Source of the DNA: Oreohelix idahoensis | Taxonomy: Eukaryota; Mollusca; Gastropoda; Stylommatophora; Oreohelicidae | Reading direction: 5' to 3' | Length of the DNA: 64,000 bases | NCBI GenBank assembly: GCA_024509875.1 | Contig: JAMPIV010011335.1 | Coordinates: 606,020 to 670,019, forward strand | Part shown: positions 14,011 to 24,280 of the stretch, piece after piece | How positions within the stretch are numbered: the stretch's first letter is position 1 | How the letters are laid out: every line of letters begins with the position of its first letter | Program-made: the position numbers and the translations under genes | The notes under the pieces: generated by a model | What the model was told of the DNA's origin: nothing | The model's database searches: none | What the model saw: the letters and a program-made list of their open reading frames with translations, nothing else

Positions 14011-16680
14011 TTATTTGGATATGTAAGGTATATGGTTTTTGTTTAGGTGTTTGATGTTATTGTATTTTTTGTATTTGGATAAATTTTTATTTTTGGTTAG
14101 TGGGGTTTTTTTTTTTTTTTTTTATTGAGAAGGATGTTTTTATTGTAGTTGTTTTTTATATGATTTTTTGATTTTTGGGGGGGGTTTTTGATGAGTTTTT
14201 ATGTTATTTTTTTTGTTTTGATAAGTTGGTTGGAGTAATTTGATTGTGGGAATGATTGGGTTTTTTTTTTGGGTTTTTAATAGGTTATGTGTTTGTTGGT
14301 TTTTAGAAGGATTTGGGTGTTTTAGGATGTTTTTTTTTTTTTGTGATTGTTTTTTGTTTTTTTTGTTTTGATTGGGGGTGATGTATGTTTTTTTTTAGGA
14401 TGGATTTTGGATGGATTTGGTTGATTTTTTATGAGGATGTGGTTTTTGTTTTAGGTTTGGTTTTTTTTATTATGGGGGGGGTTTTTGGGGTTTTTTGGGG
14501 GTGGGGGTTTGTGATTGAAAATTAGTTTTTTAATGGTGGATTTTTGAATGGGGGTATGGTGATTTGGGGTAGTTGGGGTGGGTTTTTTGGGTTTTTTTTT
14601 TAGGTTGGTTGATAAGGGGTTGGGTGGTGTTTATTGTTGGGTTGTAGGTTTTTTGATGTATGTTTTTTGGGGTTTGTTTTGGGGGATTTTGATTGGGGTT
14701 AGGTTGGATTGGGGGGGAAGTGGGTTTGTTTTTTTTTTGTTTTTTTTTGAATTTTGGAATTTTTTATTTGATAGTGGTATTTTAATGATGGTTAAGGGGG
14801 GTGGAATGGGTTTTTGGTTTTTTGTGAGTTTGTTTTTGATTTGTAGTTTGTTTTTTTGGGGAAGTTTTTTGAATTGTTTTGGGTTTTTTGTTTGTTTTGT
14901 TTGGGTATGGGTGGGTTTTGTAATGGTGTTGTGGTGTATGTTATTTTAAAGGGGGTTGTTTTGGGTTTGTATTTTTTTTTGTTTTAATGTTTTGGGGGGG
15001 GGGTTGTGAGTTGGGATTAAGGGGGGTTGGGATAGGGGTGGGGTAGTGGTTTGGGAAGTTTGGGTTGTTTTTGATTTAGGTTGGTTGGGTTGGGGTTGGA
15101 TGGTTTTTTTTTGTTTTGGGGTATTGGATGTTATTTTGGATGGTAGATTTGGTGAAGAGTATTTAGATTGGAAGATTAGGGGTTTGGGGGGGGTGTGAAG
15201 TTTATTTTTTGATTTTGGATGGGGGTTGGTTTTAGGGTGGGGGGGTTTGTGGGGTTTAATTTAGATTTTATGGATTTTTTTTTTGATTGGGGGAAGGTTT
15301 ATTTTGTTTTGTTTGTGGGGGGGTAGGGGTTGTGAATTTTATTTTGGGTATGGATTTTTTTTGTTTGTTTGGGGTTTTAGAAGTGTATGAATTTGGGGGA
15401 TTGTAAGTTTGGGTTGTGTGTTAAATGATTTTTTAATTTTTGGATTGGTTTGGATTAATTATGGGGGGGTTTTGTTTGAATGGAATAGTTTGGTGGGGTG
15501 TGTGTTAGTGTTATGATTTATTTGTTTTGGATTTTGGGTTTGTGGGGGTTTTTTTGTGGGTTTTTTTTTTTAGGGTTGAAGTGATTTGGGTTTTGGGTTT
15601 TGGTTTGGGTGGTGGGTTTTTTTGATTTGAAGGGGTTGGTGTTGGGGTTGGTTGGTATTGAGTGGAGGTTATTAGGAGTGTATATTGGTGTTGAGGGGTG
15701 TGGTATGTTTGAAGTATAGGAGTGGTTGGGGTTTGGGGGATTTGGATGGGTTGTTGATTTTTATGTTTTGTAGTATGGTTGAGTGTTGTGAAAATTTTGG
15801 GTGGGTGTTTAATAGGTTAAATTGTTGGGTTGGGTTTTTGGGGGGGGGTGATTGTGGAATGGTGTTGGGTTTTTTTGTAAATATTTGGGATGTATGAGGT
15901 TTGGGTTGATTATTGTTTGTGGATATTGGATTGTATGTGGGAGTTGGATTTTTGAATTGGAGGTTTTAGGTGGATGTTGGTTGGTTTTGGGTTTGGGGGG
16001 GATAGGTTTTGAGGTATATGTAAGTATGAGGGGTTGATTGAGTATGGATTTGTATAAGGGTATAATTGTAAATTTGTTTGGGTGGGTATTGGATTATGGG
16101 ATAGAAGGGAGTGAATTTGTATTTTTTTGGGTTGGGGGTGATTGGGGTTGATGGTGAGTATATGTTTTATAGGAGTGGGTAGGATGATTATTGAGTTGGG
16201 GTGGTATTAATATGGTTGAAGATAGACTGGTGTTTATAAATTTATCAATTTTCAGTATTTACCAGGTAGGTATATTTATGGATGTGGAGGTTGGTTAAAT
16301 TGTGGGTTTGATGGGAGAGCAAATAGGTATAGTGTTTGTTCTTTGTAAAAGTAAAGATTGGATGGTATGAATTATTGTTGTTGGAATTATAAGTCAATTT
16401 CTAAGTTGGATTAAGTAAGATTTATGTATAATTATATGGAATGGTGGGGGATTTTGGGTGATATGATGATGGAATTGGTTTATGATTGGTTAGATGTTTT
16501 GGTTGAGTGATTACTTTTATTGGGCGGGGTGAGATAGGTGTTAGGATCGTTTGGGGGTGGTCCTTGTATTTGAAATACATTGAGGGAATTTATTTTTAGG
16601 TGTTTTGTATTTATTGAATGTGTTTTTTTATTTTTGTGGAATTATTAGATGGGTATATTAGTTAGTGGTGTTCAAGCTTG
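1216..16680. other. About 15-kb tract reduced to G and T on the plus strand
   Basis: Seen directly: after scattered C at 1218, 1280, 1293 and 1417, and four at 1756-1759, I find no C on the plus strand until 16227. C then returns sparsely to about 16680. A declines and recovers smoothly. Hand counts per 60-base line are 19 (from 1441), 5 (2041), 2 (4081), 0 (8221), 6 (12481), 9 (14101), 13 (15661) and 17 (16021). Runs of 5 to 13 G or T are common and no repeating unit is visible. Both edges lie in minus-strand gypsy-type retrotransposon sequence. The many long plus-strand open frames follow from the lack of A (few stops) and are not genes; they read only G, F, V, W, L and C. The simplest reading is saturating C-to-T and A-to-G change on one strand. 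A sequencing or assembly artefact cannot be excluded from the sequence alone. No gene, RNA or promoter can be called inside. Confidence 0.9.
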
Positions 16681-16689
16681 TTTTGTTAA

Positions 16690-17889
16690 TAAGGTATAGT
16701 TTGGACTATTACAATTGATGACATTTTTACACAACTGGGGTTAAAGTGTGAATAGTTTCCTGAATAATTAATAAGATATTTTGTTAACCTTCTTTTCCTT
16801 TTCCTCCGATGTCCATGGCAAACCTGACTGAAGGTTTGGCTTGCTATATAAATAGGTTTACAGTCTGCATTATAGTGATTATGTTTGAGTTTTCTTACAA
16901 TTTTTACACCACCTTTTTCCTTGGTTGAAAGATTTTCTTTCATCATATTTCCTTTCATCGAATTGTGGGAATTTATTTTTATTTTCATACCGTGGCCTAT
17001 CAAATTGGTGCTTACCTTTATTTTGATCCCTAGGATCAAATTTATTAAAGTTCTGTGGTGCCCTAAAGTTGTCCACCTGTTTCTTTTTATTACCTGTTAC
17101 CTCTGCTTGAGCTGCTTGATACCTTTCAGCAACATTTAGCAACTCACCCAGCCTCTCTGCACCTTGTTCCATGAGAAACTTTCTCAGGTCTGGAGCCATG
17201 GACTCTCTTAGTTGCTCTATAAGGACCATTTCCTTAAGATCTTGGTGCTCATTTTTTGCAAAAACTTCATAAGCTGCCCCACGAAGTCCCTGAGATAACT
17301 TTAAGCTCCACCTTTCTCTCTCTAACCCATACGTGGTAGCTAATAGTTCGTACCTATTTATATAGCTCTCAATATCATCGTCTTTCTCAACAAAATGATC
17401 TAAATGAAAGTTCATAGCTGAGATTGAGGCTCCTTGAGTAACCGTAGCATCAGAGGCAAAGGGGCTGGCACCATTTTCAGGAGCATGGCCTTGAAACTCA
17501 AACTCCCTTAGTCGTAACTCATGTTCCCTTTGTAATCTCTTCTCCTCCTTTTCTGCTTCCCTTTCTGCAGCTTGTCTTCTTTCCTCGGCTTCTCTTTCTG
17601 CAGCTAATCTTTTGTCTTCTCTTTCTGCCTCCAATTTCTTAGCCTCAGCCTCAATCTGCAACCTCTTAGTCTCAGCCTCAGCTTGCAACCTCTTAGTCTC
17701 AGCCTCAGCTTGCAACCTCTTAGTCTCAGCCTCTAACTTTCTTTCGGCTTCTTTTTCTAATCTTCTTTCTTCGCGTTCAATAAATTTGTCACATTCCGTT
17801 GTGACATAGGCAACCATAACTTGCCCATCTAATCCTAACTCTTTTGCAGTCTGAACCGCAGCAGATCGAAATTTGGCCAGGTCCGCCAT
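16690..17889 (-). pseudogene. gag: LTR retrotransposon gag, start of protease (copy 1, broken)
   Basis: The frame opens with MADLAKFRSAAVQTAKELGL at 17889 and reads 336 residues to 16879. It closely matches the gag of the two complete elements (51 kb plus strand, 40 kb minus strand). Order: N-terminal block; charged coiled coil with tandem ETKRLQAEA units (residues about 55-120); conserved capsid-like block (FHLDHFVEKDDDIESYINRY, SQGLRG, LMEQGAERLGELLNVAERYQ); and the first half of a CCHC knuckle (WCKNCKK). A frameshift follows, and the rest of the knuckle (HNHYNADCK) is in another frame. About 60 residues of the central block are missing in frame: YEVFAKN jumps to QDLKEM. Left of 16879 the protease region is recognisable only in patches, with C replaced by T, and it dissolves into the G/T tract. 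The element's pol would lie inside that tract. Confidence 0.85.
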
Positions 17890-18049
17890 TGTCTATCAGG
17901 TAACTTAATACAATGTCTAACCAACAATTCAATCTCTAATGGACAAAACAGGCACCGTGAGCTCAACCTTATTTAATTCCACCCAAGGATACCTTTTAAT
18001 TCTTATATTCCCTGAAGTGAATTACCCCCAATATTTTTAATAGTTAAAG

Positions 18050-18081
18050 ATTCAAAATCCCAAGAGCGAGACCCCAATATA
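18050..18081 (-). promoter_or_regulatory. Probable primer-binding site and LTR junction of copy 1
   Basis: The plus strand reads a tRNA 3'-end-like string closing in GAGCGAGACCCCA at 18076. Five bases later TGTGGTGAAG begins, the probable inner LTR end. The complete elements have the same arrangement (CCA, 4 to 5 bases, then TGTAG). On the element's own strand this is a site starting TGG, as expected for a tRNA primer. The spacing of 4 to 5 bases is slightly long. Confidence 0.5.
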
Positions 18082-19814
18082 TGTGGTGAAGTGGGATGTT
18101 ATAAATATTTATAAGGGACTTAGTGTACTGACTGAGATCAGCTGTGAAGGTATATATATATCTAATAAGAGTAGTATATTATATATATAACCTTACTTGC
18201 TACCACATATCTATATATCTCAGTCAGAATTATTCTGGAATAGTGTGATGCTACGTTATGTGTCTAGGGTATGTGTATGGTGAAGTGTAAGTCACAACAA
18301 CAGACAGATAAACAATTTAATTTAATCCACTACTCTTAACAACACTGTGACACTCACATACATATAACACTCTATGAGAATATCTTAAAGAAGTCACTAG
18401 TAACGTTTCAAATAACAATATGTATTCATTACTGGCATGAATGAATATGTGTCCTGATTCAACTACAAGGGAACCAGGAATCACAATCAATTTAAATTAC
18501 AAGTTATGTACAGAATGTATTTAATATGAATATTGTAGTGACATATATTATTACCAATGTTCTATGTGTGTCATTTGTGTAGTGGTAAAATGAGGTAATA
18601 CTGGTTTTGTTTTGTTCAAGCTCTGTTGGTATTTGTCATCATGACTTCAATAGTTTGTCTTTAGGGACCATTAATGTAGATGTTCACAGTTCCTGATTTT
18701 AAGACAAGTAAATTCCCCTCTGAATAGTATTTTTATAAAGTTATTTCAAGATGAGGGGACATAATGTTGAGCTCAGCTGCCAATTCGCTTATCTGGCGTG
18801 ATGGCGGCAGGAAAGGACTCCTCTGCTCGAATTCTCCTCTGGGCTCAGGAGACACCTCACTGATAGCTAAAAAGACCAAGGAGTATGCTGTCCGACTCTG
18901 GATTCAGCAAATCTCTGACCAGGTGCTGCTCACTACCATCAAGACCACTGTCCCACAATTTCATGGAAATAAACACAGATACGTTGATTAGCAATGAATT
19001 CTGGCACAAACTGGCACAAATTCCGTTCTGCCTATGTTCCAGCTTTTATTTTAGCAAAAATGTGAGCTAGCTTCAACGTACTGTCGCTTTATCAAGCTTA
19101 TTTTAATAAGTGGTCTCGAACTAACGCTCCCAAGTGTGTATATCAGCGAGACTGGCCAATGAGCCACGTTTCGACAAGTGTTTGAAAAAATGTTATCTTT
19201 TCCCGTCTCCCCTAACAACCAAGATAGTATTTATAGCCCGACCAATCGTGGTTAGGCTTTCATTTGTTGCGCTCCAATCAATTTGGAGTTTACATGGTAG
19301 GCTATTTATGTAACGTAAGGTTTTTTTCAAACACGTTATAAAAAAAAAATTTTATGAGCAGAAATGATTTTATGCTGTCAGGCACCCCCAATATTTTATT
19401 TTGGGTATAATTTATTAATTCCTGGACTATTTGCGTAACGTTTTACATATTATTTGTCAGCAAACCCTAAGGAACCCAAAAATACTAATTTAAAGGAGCT
19501 ACGTGGCTGCGTTCAAAATATGCAATTTCTTCTATCTCCTGTTTAGAAGATGTGCTGTCTGGGTACTGTTATGTGTTCAACGTAAACCCATATAATGTTG
19601 TCTTTTCTAATAAGAGTCTGTTATGATTTATAAACCTAACTCTGGGAAAGGGTAGTGTATTTTATCACTGTCCGTCTGAAAAAAAATTAGTGCATGTAGA
19701 CTTACACGCGTGATGGTAGTAATTGTGTATCGCGCGAAGCGGGTTTAGTGTCGGCTTTCTGCCTCTCCCTTCTCTTTTTATCCCTTTAGTCCATCTGTTC
19801 GTTCGTTTTGGTAA
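18082..19814. other. Unassigned stretch; starts with the inner edge of the copy 1 LTR
   Basis: The first bases, TGTGGTGAAG, are placed as an LTR edge by analogy with the complete elements, whose LTRs are 2.2-2.5 kb. No second copy of this LTR lies in the window, so its outer end cannot be set. A 75-codon open frame at 18764-18991 has no recognisable domain. I see no other gene. The GT92 exon downstream probably belongs to a gene running through or past this region. Confidence 0.4.
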
Positions 19815-20070
19815 CGCAGTATAATTAATGTTAGGGTTAATTTAGGTCATTACGCAGTACGTCTCAATGCTTTTCCAAGAAATACAGCACACGTTTCATT
19901 GAAGAAGGCGGGTAATAATACAGTAAGCTTTACTATCAACGTGAAAGCGTTACAATTTGCAGACGAAGCAGAAAACAAGGGGGATTTCGAGTACATTCTT
20001 TGGGACAGCAAACTGTCAATGCGCATACCTGATGACACTTACACTCTTATTTACACGAATGCGCATACCT
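19815..20070 (+). other. Open frame of unknown nature, possible exon
   Basis: A plus-strand frame is open from about 19815 to a stop near 20070. From a possible acceptor at ACGCAG it reads VRLNAFPRNTAHVSLKKAG and later GDFEYILWDSKLSMRIPDDT. The codon use and mixed composition look protein-like. However, the frame runs directly into the 40-bp tandem repeat at 20021 and I recognise no family. It lies on the same strand and just upstream of the GT92 exon. It is not the segment expected immediately before that exon, which in GT92 proteins carries the start of the catalytic domain. It may be a decayed exon or chance. Confidence 0.2.
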
Positions 20071-20169
20071 GATGACACTTACACTCTTATTTACACGAAT
20101 GTGCATACCTGATGACACTTACACTCTTATTTACACGAATGCGCATACCTGATGACACTTGCACTCTAC
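20021..20169. repeat. 40-bp tandem repeat, about 3.7 copies
   Basis: The unit starts GCGCATACCTGATGACACTT and repeats at 20021, 20061, 20101 and 20141. There is one base change in the third copy, and the last copy is partial and decayed. It ends 24 bases before the GT92 exon, just before its pyrimidine-rich acceptor tract. Confidence 0.95.
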
Positions 20170-20192
20170 TTTTTTTCTGTTTTTGTTTTCAG

Positions 20193-20873
20193 GTGCTGGA
20201 GATGTACTCAAAAGAAGGCACCGTGGACGTCATGCCCTGGGCCTTACCAATGAAGACCGACACGTGGCCGCCGTCAGGAAATCCTGATATCCACTACTTC
20301 GCCCAAATGGCCTCTCTCAATGATTGCCTCTACCGATATAGGGACCGTTCGCAGTACCTAGTCTATGAGGACCTCGATGAATTCATCATCCCCAGAGAAC
20401 ATGACACATGGGCGGAGGTAATTTTGGAAAGAGAAAGACTGAACAGCAAAGTATCTGCCTTCCAGTTTAGGTGTGTATTCTTCCGAAAGGAGTGGCCCAA
20501 TCCTGCCGAACAATTCCAAGCAGCTGCAAAGAAATTCAACTCAGTTATTTTGACATATACACTCAGAGAAGCAACGTATTTTCTGCATGGAGTTCGGTCC
20601 AAGTTTATTATAAATCCAAGACTAACTAGTTGTGTTGGTGTGCATCAGATATGGGATTCAATGGGCGGGGTGGACGGGGTCCCCGAAGACGTTGCTAGTC
20701 TTCACCACTACAGAAATTGGGAGAAGTCTGATGATCCACAGAGCAGAGTAGAAGATGTGTTAGCTGCACAGAAATATGGTTCTAGATTGGTTGAAAGATT
20801 AGAGAAGGCGTGGTCAAAGTTCGCTGACCTGCCCATGGATATTGACATTACCATTTATGGTGATCACGTATAA
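20193..20873 (+). CDS. Glycosyltransferase family 92 (DUF23) protein, last coding exon
   Basis: The exon starts after a strong acceptor (pyrimidine tract ending TTTTCAG at 20192) and reads 226 codons, VLEMYSKEGTVDVMPWALP onwards, to TAA at 20871-20873. GT92 marks are: VLxxYxxEGxVxVxPW at the start; QMASLNDCLYRYRDRSQYL; then the acidic motif EDLDEFIIP, the DxD-like site expected to bind the metal and nucleotide sugar; FQFRCVFF; and a late LHHYRNW. Family knowledge: GT92 proteins are Golgi glycosyltransferases, for example beta-1,4-galactosyltransferases acting on N-glycan core fucose in nematodes. Exact donor and acceptor here are unknown. The signal anchor and the first part of the catalytic domain must lie in upstream exons, which I could not find. 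They may be left of the G/T tract or lost. AATAAA follows 113 bases after the stop. Confidence 0.9.
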   Translation: MLEMYSKEGTVDVMPWALPMKTDTWPPSGNPDIHYFAQMASLNDCLYRYRDRSQYLVYEDLDEFIIPREHDTWAEVILERERLNSKVSAFQFRCVFFRKEWPNPAEQFQAAAKKFNSVILTYTLREATYFLHGVRSKFIINPRLTSCVGVHQIWDSMGGVDGVPEDVASLHHYRNWEKSDDPQSRVEDVLAAQKYGSRLVERLEKAWSKFADLPMDIDITIYGDHV

Positions 20874-20985
20874 TACTTAGCCTACCTATTCTTGGGACAA
20901 CCGATTATGTGACACTCCCTTGAATTATTATAGACAAAGCATTGCGAGTTCTATACGGTAGCACGGTGAGCATGGGCGTCCACAG

Positions 20986-20991
20986 AATAAA
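20986..20991 (+). terminator. Polyadenylation signal AATAAA
   Basis: A canonical AATAAA lies 113 bases after the GT92 stop codon, on the same strand and at a normal 3' UTR distance. No transcript evidence is available. Confidence 0.5.
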
Positions 20992-22169
20992 ATCTGAAGA
21001 AGGGTTGGAGTTTTAAATCTTTTTGCCTAGGAAGCAAAAGCAGCAGCAAACTATACTTTGGATGGAGCGAACACAGCTGCTATATTTTCATAGGGCAGTT
21101 ATTTCAGCAAACTGATCATTATAGTTCCTCCATACCTACTCAGCATGGTATTCAGAATATTAAAGAACTCGGGTGCTCTGTGCTATGTGATTAAAAAGCT
21201 CCAGTGCTCTATGCTATGTTTATAAAAATGTTAAAACCTTCCTCTTTAAATTAATATTAGTATTTTACAGGTCCCATTATTCTGAATTATTTCCATAATA
21301 ACACCCCCCCCCCCCCCCCCCCCCTCTCCCCAAAGCAGTAACTTTTTCTTATGCGTCTCAATTAACATGTTGTATGTCAGACAGTACAGAAATGCATCCA
21401 TTCTTCCACAAGATAACGTATGGTTTGTGAGTTGTCAATAATAGGATTCCTTCTGTCCCAAAACAAACGCTTTCTTTGGAAAACATGTACACTTTATGGG
21501 CAGGAATCGACTAAAATCATGTAAGTAAGTGTTAGGAATTACGCAGTCTAAACTGCTGTATGCAACTAGTTTTCAGAGAATCATGGATCCCTTGATAACG
21601 CGGTTCATTGTATGTTGGACATCTTACACAGATGCTTAAATCATTTTTATGGCAGTAAAAACGTCCCTATATGAAGGAAACAGAATGCGAGATGAAACCT
21701 CGAAGTTATTTAAATTTGGGCATACCCCCTAACATAACCGATGGACTAAGCGCGACTAGCTTACAGCGAGACTAACGCTCCTAAAAGCATCACGTCAGAC
21801 AATCCATGTTTTCTTCAAAGCCAAAAGTAGGCAATACGGACAGGCCCTATGAGTGAGAGGACCAGCAGGGTCATTTTGTACGGGCTACACATCATGTGGT
21901 GGGGGGAGCCTTACCGTAGTAAATGAGGAATGCCTATCTTTATATTAAAATATGTTTTACCCCTCTGGCTAAACTAGGAGGGGCCCTCGCAGTTTTAAAT
22001 CGCCCGGGCCTCATCAGAGCTATCAAATTCGCCTGACTATGGAATCAACATCTTCAGTGTCGGCGTGTGTTCTTTCCTATAAAAAAAAACAGCCTCACTA
22101 GAGATCGGGATTATATAAATGGTCTTCATTTTAATGTCACTCTTTTGCTTCTTCGTCCTCGTCGTTTTC
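20992..22169. other. Intergenic stretch with a 22-base C run
   Basis: No gene is supported. A run of 22 C lies at 21304-21325, followed by TCTCCCC. The remainder is unique-looking AT-rich sequence. Confidence 0.5.
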
Positions 22170-24280
22170 AATCAGGTGATGGCCAATTCCGGCAGCCCAT
22201 CAATCAGGTGGTTGCTAGTTCAATCACAGCACTTTAGTAAACATCACTAGTTCCTCCTCAGCCCACTAATGAACTGATTGCCAGTTTACTCTCAGCACAC
22301 CAGTACACTGATTGCCAGTTTCTTGTCAGAACATCAATTAACTGATTGCCAGTTTCTTGTCAGAACATCAATTAACTGATTGCCAGTTTCTTGTCAGCAC
22401 ATCAATTAACTGATTGCCAGTTTCTTGTCAGCACATCAATTAACTGATTGCCAGTTTCTTGTCAGAACATCAATTAACTGATTGCCTGTTTCTTGTCAGC
22501 ACATCAATTAACAGATTGCCAGTTTCTTGTCAGAACATCAATTAACTGATTGCCAGTTTCCTGTCAGCACGTCAATTAACTGATTGCCAGTTTCTTATCA
22601 GAACATCAATTAACTGATTGACAGTTTCTTGTCAGCACATCAATTAACTGATTGCCAATTTCTTGTCAGAATATCAATTAACTGATTGCCAGTTTCTTGT
22701 CAGCACATCAATTAACTGATTGCCGGTTTCTTGTCAGAACATCAATTAACTGATTGTCAGTTTCCTGTCAGCACATAAATTAACTGATTGATAGTTTCTC
22801 ATCAGAACATCAATTAACTGATTGCCAGTTTGTTATCAGCACATCAATTAACTGATTGCCAGTTTCTTGTCAGCACATCAATTAACTGATTGCCAGTTTC
22901 TTGTCAGCACATCAATGAACTGATTTCCAGTTTCTTGTCGGAACACAAATTAACTGATAGCTAGTTTCTTCTCAGCACATCTATCAACTGATGTCCAGTT
23001 CCCTCTCAGCACATCTATCAACTGATGTCTAGTTCCCTGGTATCACATCTATCAACTGATGTCTAGTTCCCTGGTATCACATCTATCAACTGATGTCTAG
23101 TTCCCTGGTATCACATCTATCAACTGATGTCTAGTTCCCTGGTATCACATCTATCGACTGATGTCTAGTTCCCTGGTATCACATCTATCGACTGATGTCC
23201 AGTTCCCTGGTATCACATCTATCGACTGATGTCTAGTTCCCTGGTATCACATCTATCAACTGATGTCTAGTTCCCTGGTATCACATCTATCGACTGATGT
23301 CTAGTTCCCTGGTATCACATCTATCGACTGATGTCCAGTTCCCTGGTATCACATCTATCAACTGATGTCCAGTTCCCTGGTAGCACATCTATCAACTGAT
23401 ATCCAGTTCCCTGGTAGCACATCTATCAACTGATGTCCAGTTCCCTGGTAGCACATCTATCAACTGATGTCCAGTTCCCTCTCAGCACATCTATCAACTG
23501 ATGTCCAGTTCCCTGGTAGCACATCTATCAACTGATATCCAGTTCCCTGGTAGCACATCTATCAACTGATGTCCAGTTCCCTGGTAGCACATCTATCAAC
23601 TGATGTCCAGTTCCCTGGTAGCACATCTATCAACTGATGTCCAGTTCCCTGGTAGCACATCTATCAACTGATGTCCAGTTCCCTGGTAGCACATCTATCA
23701 ACTGATGTCCAGTTCCCTGGTAGCACATCTATCAACTGATGTCCAGTTCCCTGGTAGCACATCTATCAACTGATGTCCAGTTCCCTGGTAGCACATCTAT
23801 CAACTGATGTCCAGTTCCCTGGTAGCACATCTATCAACTGATGTCCAGTTCCCTGGTAGCACATCTATCAACTGATGTCCAGTTCCCTCTCAGCACATCT
23901 ATCAACTGATGTCCAGTTCCCTGGTAGCACATCTATCAACTGATGTCCAGTTCCCTGGTAGCACATCTATCAACTGATATCCAGTTCCCTGGTATCACAT
24001 CTATCAACTGATGTCCAGTTCCCTCTCAGCACATCTATCAACTGATGTCTAGTTCCCTGGTAGCACATCTATCAACTGATGTCCAGTTCCCTCTCAGCAC
24101 ATCTATCAACTGATGTCTAGTTCCCTGGTAGCACATCTATCAACTGATGTCTAGTTCCCTGGTAGCACATCTATCAACTGATGTCCAGTTCCCTGGTAGC
24201 ACATCTATCAACTGATGTCCAGTTCCCTGGTAGCACATCTATCAACTCATTTCAGTCCCCTCTCCGTACACATCCTTAGC
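22170..24280. repeat. 34-bp minisatellite, about 58 clear copies in two classes
   Basis: A 34-bp unit repeats from about 22262 to 24246, with decayed copies at both ends. The left third (to about 22955) is built on ATCAATTAACTGATTGCC with TTTCTTGTCAG. The right two thirds are built on ATCTATCAACTGATGTCC with TTCCCTGGTAG. The shared frame (ACATC, AACTGAT, CAGTT) shows that both derive from one ancestor. Within the right part, the end of the unit varies among GGTATC, GGTAGC and CTCAGC in blocks. There are no unique spacers, so it is not CRISPR-like. Not coding. Confidence 0.97.

Noticed and set aside
1241..15897. Dozens of long plus-strand open frames rich in G, F, V, W, L and C
   Set aside because: Stops need A, and the tract has almost none, so open frames are expected in every plus-strand frame. 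They overlap each other, have no domains and no normal composition.
22170..24280. CRISPR-like regular array
   Set aside because: Units follow each other directly with no unique spacers, in a eukaryotic genome; it is a minisatellite.
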